This document shows positions 1-5,360 of a stretch of 5,360 nucleotides of DNA, piece after piece. Positions within the stretch are counted from its first letter, which is position 1. Each line of letters starts with the position of its first letter. The DNA lies in NCBI RefSeq assembly GCF_036231905.1, contig NZ_JAZARE010000016.1, positions 1 to 5,360 of the forward strand, given 5' to 3'. The position numbers and the translations under genes were made by a program. This stretch comes from CAMLIZ01 sp036231905. Lineage in GTDB: Bacteria; Pseudomonadota; Gammaproteobacteria; Burkholderiales; Burkholderiaceae_C. Under the pieces are notes generated by a model. It was not told the DNA's origin and searched no databases. It was given only the letters and a program-made list of their open reading frames with translations.

Positions 1-6
1 AAAGCA

Positions 7-38
7 AAACCCCCGCCAGATTACTCTGGTGGGGGTTT
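7..38 (-). terminator. Intrinsic terminator at the end of the rRNA operon, possibly bidirectional
   Basis: A 14-bp inverted repeat (7-20 with 25-38) encloses a 4-base loop at 21-24. Five consecutive G:C pairs sit near its base. On the minus strand it lies 9 nt beyond the 3' end of 5S and is followed by UUUUGCUUU, a fair U-tract, so it is the expected Rho-independent terminator of the operon. One position is not Watson-Crick: base 15 opposite base 30 reads A opposite C in the minus-strand RNA but G opposite U in the plus-strand RNA. The hairpin is therefore slightly better on the plus strand, although the U-run there (UUUAAAUAAAU) is poorer. It may also stop transcription from a convergent gene left of the window, which is inference. 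Confidence 0.9.
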
Positions 39-47
39 AAATAAATA

Positions 48-161
48 GCCTGACGATGTCCTACTTTCACACGGGAATCCGCACTATCATCGGCGCAGAG
101 GCGTTTCACTGTCCTGTTCGGGATGGGAAGGAGTGGGGCCACCTCGCTATGGTCATCAGGC
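48..161 (-). rRNA. rrf: 5S ribosomal RNA
   Basis: This is the 5S rRNA of the large ribosomal subunit, which sits in the central protuberance with L5, L18 and L25. The RNA-strand sequence starts GCCTGATGACCATAGCGAGG and ends GGACATCGTCAGGC. Its two termini pair to form helix I, with one T·G pair. The internal block CCCATCCCGAACAGG is the conserved loop B/helix III region, and GTGTGAAAGTAGG is near the 3' end. The length of about 114 nt is normal for Betaproteobacteria. It is the last gene of the operon, 141 nt downstream of 23S with no tRNA between, and the terminator follows directly. The ends are placed from helix I pairing and may be off by 1-2 nt. Confidence 0.97.
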
Positions 162-302
162 TTGACTTGTTGCCGCGCTGGTCTTGAGGGCCAGCTGCAG
201 CCAATTCACGGAATCGAATCAGATTATTGATTGCGCCCATACGGGGGCATAACTTGTTGTTGACTCAAAGTCACTTTGGACGAGGTTGGTCGTCAAAGTT
301 AT
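162..302 (-). other. 23S-5S internal transcribed spacer
   Basis: This is 141 nt of transcribed spacer with no tRNA gene and no coding frame of interest. Its 23S-proximal end (291-302) belongs to the 23S processing stalk. Short hairpins are visible: 177-181 with 191-195 (5 bp, 9-nt loop), 235-238 with 245-248 (4 G:C pairs), and 266-270 with 274-278 (5 bp, 3-nt loop). These are weak and I assign no function beyond precursor folding and RNase E/RNase III-type processing, which is inferred from known rRNA maturation. Confidence 0.85.

Positions 303-311
<9 letters not shown>
291..311 (-). repeat. 3' arm of the 23S precursor processing stalk
   Basis: The 21 bases here are the exact reverse complement of 3174-3194, at the other end of 23S. 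In the precursor the two arms pair into a perfect 21-bp helix that includes mature helix H1 and continues beyond the mature 3' end. Long uninterrupted helices closing pre-23S are the classical RNase III substrate. Pairing stops at base 290, opposite 3195 (A opposite G in the RNA). Confidence 0.9.
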
Positions 312-3173
<2,862 letters not shown>

Positions 3174-3180
<7 letters not shown>

Positions 3181-3194
3181 CTATAACTTTGACG
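3174..3194 (-). repeat. 5' arm of the 23S precursor processing stalk
   Basis: This is the exact reverse complement of 291-311, giving a 21-bp perfect helix that brackets the whole 23S gene. The inner 7 bases (3174-3180) are the mature 5' end of 23S, and the outer 14 are removed during processing. The likely reader is RNase III; this role is known for rRNA operons in general and is inferred here from the perfect complementarity. Confidence 0.9.
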
Positions 3195-3225
3195 CCTTCT
3201 GGGAAGAAAGCATCGTCAAGGACTG

Positions 3226-3256
3226 CAGCCCGCTCGAGTTACTGCCGAGCAGGCTG
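3226..3256 (-). other. Spacer hairpin, 11 bp with 9-nt loop
   Basis: Arms 3226-3236 and 3246-3256 pair around a 9-nt loop. The only non-Watson-Crick position, 3231 with 3251, is U·G in the minus-strand RNA but C opposite A on the plus strand, so the helix is continuous only in the rRNA transcript. It lies about 30 nt upstream of the 23S processing stalk. A structural or processing role is inferred. Confidence 0.6.
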
Positions 3257-3282
3257 TTTGAGTATTAACGCGTTATGCCGAA

Positions 3283-3305
3283 CTTCAACCTCTTGCGAGT
3301 TGAAG
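3283..3305 (-). other. Spacer hairpin with GCAA tetraloop
   Basis: The minus-strand RNA reads CUUCAACUC, GCAA, GAG, a bulged G, then UUGAAG. It forms nine base pairs with one bulge, capped by a GNRA tetraloop. The GNRA form exists only on the transcribed strand, since the plus strand has a UUGC loop. No specific protein is known to me for it. Confidence 0.55.
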
Positions 3306-3348
3306 CTATCTGTATTGACGCAATCAAAAACGTTGCCGACGGCACGGT

Positions 3349-3371
3349 ACGCTCGGGTTTGCACCCGGCGC
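3349..3371 (-). other. Second spacer hairpin with GCAA tetraloop
   Basis: The minus-strand RNA reads GCGC CGGGU GCAA ACCCG A GCGU. A 5-bp stem closes a GNRA loop, and four more pairs (one G·U) follow beyond a single bulged A. It resembles the hairpin at 3283-3305 in loop and bulge design but not in stem sequence, so it is not a sequence duplication. Confidence 0.5.
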
Positions 3372-3400
3372 TTTCCGCCGACAACTCTGATTCAATTCCA

Positions 3401-3416
3401 TGAATTGTTAAAGAAC
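3401..3416 (-). promoter_or_regulatory. boxA antitermination element in the 16S-23S spacer
   Basis: The minus strand reads GTTCTTTAACAATTCA, very close to the E. coli rrn boxA core (TGCTCTTTAACAA). In rRNA operons boxA RNA binds the NusB-NusE(S10) pair and, with NusA, NusG and SuhB, makes RNA polymerase resistant to Rho. A copy in the spacer ahead of 23S is usual and helps the polymerase finish the long 23S gene. The leader copy ahead of 16S is not within this window. Recognition rests on motif match and position; function is inferred from established rrn biology. Confidence 0.85.
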
Positions 3417-3422
3417 GACAGC

Positions 3423-3436
3423 CGATCTTTCGATCG
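3423..3436 (-). promoter_or_regulatory. boxB-like hairpin with GAAA tetraloop, just upstream of boxA
   Basis: The minus-strand RNA CGAUC GAAA GAUCG forms a 5-bp hairpin with a GNRA loop, 6 nt 5' of boxA. This boxB-then-boxA order is the one known in rrn leaders. The 5' two bases overlap the outermost pairs of the 17-bp hairpin at 3435-3473, so both cannot be fully formed at once. The boxB name is by position and shape only. Confidence 0.5.
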
Positions 3437-3473
3437 AACAGGCAAGACATCACAACGATATCTTGCCTGTTCG
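3435..3473 (-). other. Long 17-bp spacer hairpin upstream of boxA
   Basis: Arms 3435-3447 and 3461-3473 are perfect 13-base reverse complements. In the minus-strand RNA the pairing continues through a U·G pair (3460 with 3448) and three more pairs, leaving a GUUGU loop (3452-3456). On the plus strand the same position is a C opposite A mismatch. No U-run follows, so it is not an intrinsic terminator. Position between tRNA-Ala and boxA suggests a processing site (RNase III) or an antitermination structure; this is inference. Confidence 0.7.
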
Positions 3474-3511
3474 GACGAAGCTCAGATCAATGTGCAGACC
3501 AAGAAAATCAT

Positions 3512-3587
3512 TGGTGGAGGATGACGGGATCGAACCGACGACCCCCTGCTTGCAAAGCAGGTGCTCTCCCAGCTGAGCTAATCCCCC
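3512..3587 (-). tRNA. alaT: tRNA-Ala, anticodon UGC
   Basis: The 76-nt gene folds into a full cloverleaf and encodes its own 3' CCA (3512-3514). The anticodon UGC lies at 3554-3552 in a CCUGC/GCAGG stem. The acceptor stem GGGGGAU/AUCCUCC carries the G3·U70 wobble (3585 and 3518), which is the main identity element read by alanyl-tRNA synthetase. The D arm is GCUC...GAGC and the T loop UUCGAUC is standard. The T stem has a U50·U64 apposition (3538 and 3524); I recall similar forms in other betaproteobacterial tRNA-Ala. It sits in the usual 16S-Ile-Ala-23S arrangement and is co-transcribed and cut out by RNase P and 3' nucleases. The gene symbol is the generic rrn usage. Confidence 0.98.
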
Positions 3588-3595
3588 AATGAAGT

Positions 3596-3672
3596 TGGTG
3601 GGTCTGGTTGGATTCGAACCAACGACCCCCGCCTTATCAAGACGGTGCTCTAACCGACTGAGCTACAGACCC
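3596..3672 (-). tRNA. ileT: tRNA-Ile, anticodon GAU
   Basis: The 77-nt gene has a perfect 7-bp acceptor stem GGGUCUG/CAGACCC, discriminator A (3599) and an encoded CCA (3596-3598). The anticodon GAU is at 3638-3636 in a UUGAUAA loop. The anticodon stem has one U·G pair, and the T arm GUUGG UUCGAAU CCAAC is fully paired. It decodes AUC and AUU. It follows 16S by 73 nt and is only 8 nt from tRNA-Ala, the common pair in bacterial 16S-23S spacers. The gene symbol is generic. Confidence 0.98.
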
Positions 3673-3745
3673 TCACTCTTGGTGATCTGTCGTGAACCTA
3701 CAGCCGATAAGTGTGAGCGCTTGAGAAGAAAGAGGCTTTATTTCC
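3673..3745 (-). other. 16S to tRNA-Ile internal transcribed spacer
   Basis: This is a 73-nt transcribed spacer. It must contain the 3' arm of the 16S precursor stalk, but I could find only short, interrupted complementarity with the leader (for example AUAAA here with UUUAU in the leader), unlike the perfect stalk of 23S. No other feature is evident. Confidence 0.8.
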
Positions 3746-5276
<1,531 letters not shown>

Positions 5277-5360
5277 GATCTTGATAAATTACTCAAAGAA
5301 TTGAAGTGAACTTCACTTCTATGAGCGTTTAAGGTCCATCAGACCTCGAGAAACCTTTCG
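5277..5360 (-). other. 3' part of the 16S leader (pre-rRNA)
   Basis: These 84 nt precede 16S in the transcript. Two small hairpins are visible: 5332-5336 with 5342-5346 (AGGUC/GACCU, 5-nt loop) and the near-palindrome at 5303-5319. I see no -35/-10 promoter and no leader boxA here. Both are expected further upstream, beyond the right edge of the window. Confidence 0.85.
5303..5319 (-). repeat. 17-base near-perfect palindrome in the 16S leader
   Basis: The minus strand reads GAAGTGAAGTTCACTTC: two 8-base arms that are exact reverse complements around one central base. As RNA it can form a 6-bp hairpin with a 5-nt loop. It begins 27 nt upstream of the mature 16S 5' end. A role in precursor folding is likely. 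As DNA, the symmetry could also suit a dimeric protein, but nothing else supports that. Confidence 0.5.

Larger units (their letters stand above)
3195..3511 (-). other. tRNA-Ala to 23S internal transcribed spacer
   Basis: This 317-nt stretch contains no gene but is dense in RNA structure. In transcription order it holds a 17-bp hairpin (3435-3473), a small GAAA-loop hairpin (3423-3436), boxA (3401-3416), two GCAA-loop hairpins (3349-3371 and 3283-3305), an 11-bp hairpin (3226-3256) and then the 23S stalk. The first part (3474-3511), just after tRNA-Ala, shows nothing I recognise. The open frames crossing it have no ribosome binding site in a sensible place and end inside tRNA or 23S sequence, so I reject coding. 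Confidence 0.9.

Noticed and set aside
3435..3473. Possible intrinsic terminator inside the operon
   Set aside because: The hairpin is strong, but no U-run follows on either strand, and a terminator ahead of 23S would be harmful.
3189..3524. Plus-strand open frame of 111 codons covering the tRNA-Ala to 23S spacer, and a 62-codon minus frame at 3265-3453
   Set aside because: The plus frame starts in the 23S stalk and ends in tRNA-Ala. The region is explained by boxA and RNA hairpins, and the minus frame runs through boxA itself. Neither has a ribosome binding site in a convincing place.
5277..5360. rrn promoter and leader boxA
   Set aside because: No -35/-10 pair or boxA-like motif is visible in these 84 nt; they are expected further upstream, outside the window.

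Overview
The window holds one complete bacterial ribosomal RNA operon, encoded entirely on the minus strand and read from high to low coordinates. The order is 16S rRNA, tRNA-Ile(GAU), tRNA-Ala(UGC), 23S rRNA, 5S rRNA, terminator. Almost every base is accounted for by stable RNA or by the pre-rRNA spacers between them. I see no protein-coding gene. Open frames on either strand are by-products of rRNA and tRNA sequence.

The 16S sequence points to a betaproteobacterium of the order Burkholderiales, most likely in or near the Comamonadaceae / Sphaerotilus-Leptothrix-Roseateles group. The V3 region around 4880-4930, the region around 4430-4470 (GATGTCAACTGGTTGTTGGG on the RNA strand) and the tRNA-Ala and 5S sequences all look like that group as I remember it. 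No database comparison was possible, so genus is not assigned.

Layout from the transcriptional start side: 5277-5360 is the end of the 16S leader (the promoters lie beyond the window); 3746-5276 is 16S; 3673-3745 is a short spacer; 3596-3672 is tRNA-Ile; 3588-3595 is an 8-nt gap; 3512-3587 is tRNA-Ala; 3195-3511 is a structured spacer; 303-3180 is 23S; 162-302 is the 23S-5S spacer; 48-161 is 5S; 7-38 is a strong terminator hairpin.

The parts would be made as one precursor. A 21-bp perfect inverted repeat (291-311 with 3174-3194) closes the 23S precursor into a stalk suited to RNase III cleavage. The tRNA-Ala to 23S spacer carries a recognisable boxA antitermination element preceded by a small GAAA-loop hairpin, then further hairpins, two of which also have GNRA loops. 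No new biological system is apparent. The points worth a second look are the spacer architecture, the strand asymmetry of its hairpins, and the terminator, which folds better on the strand opposite to the operon.
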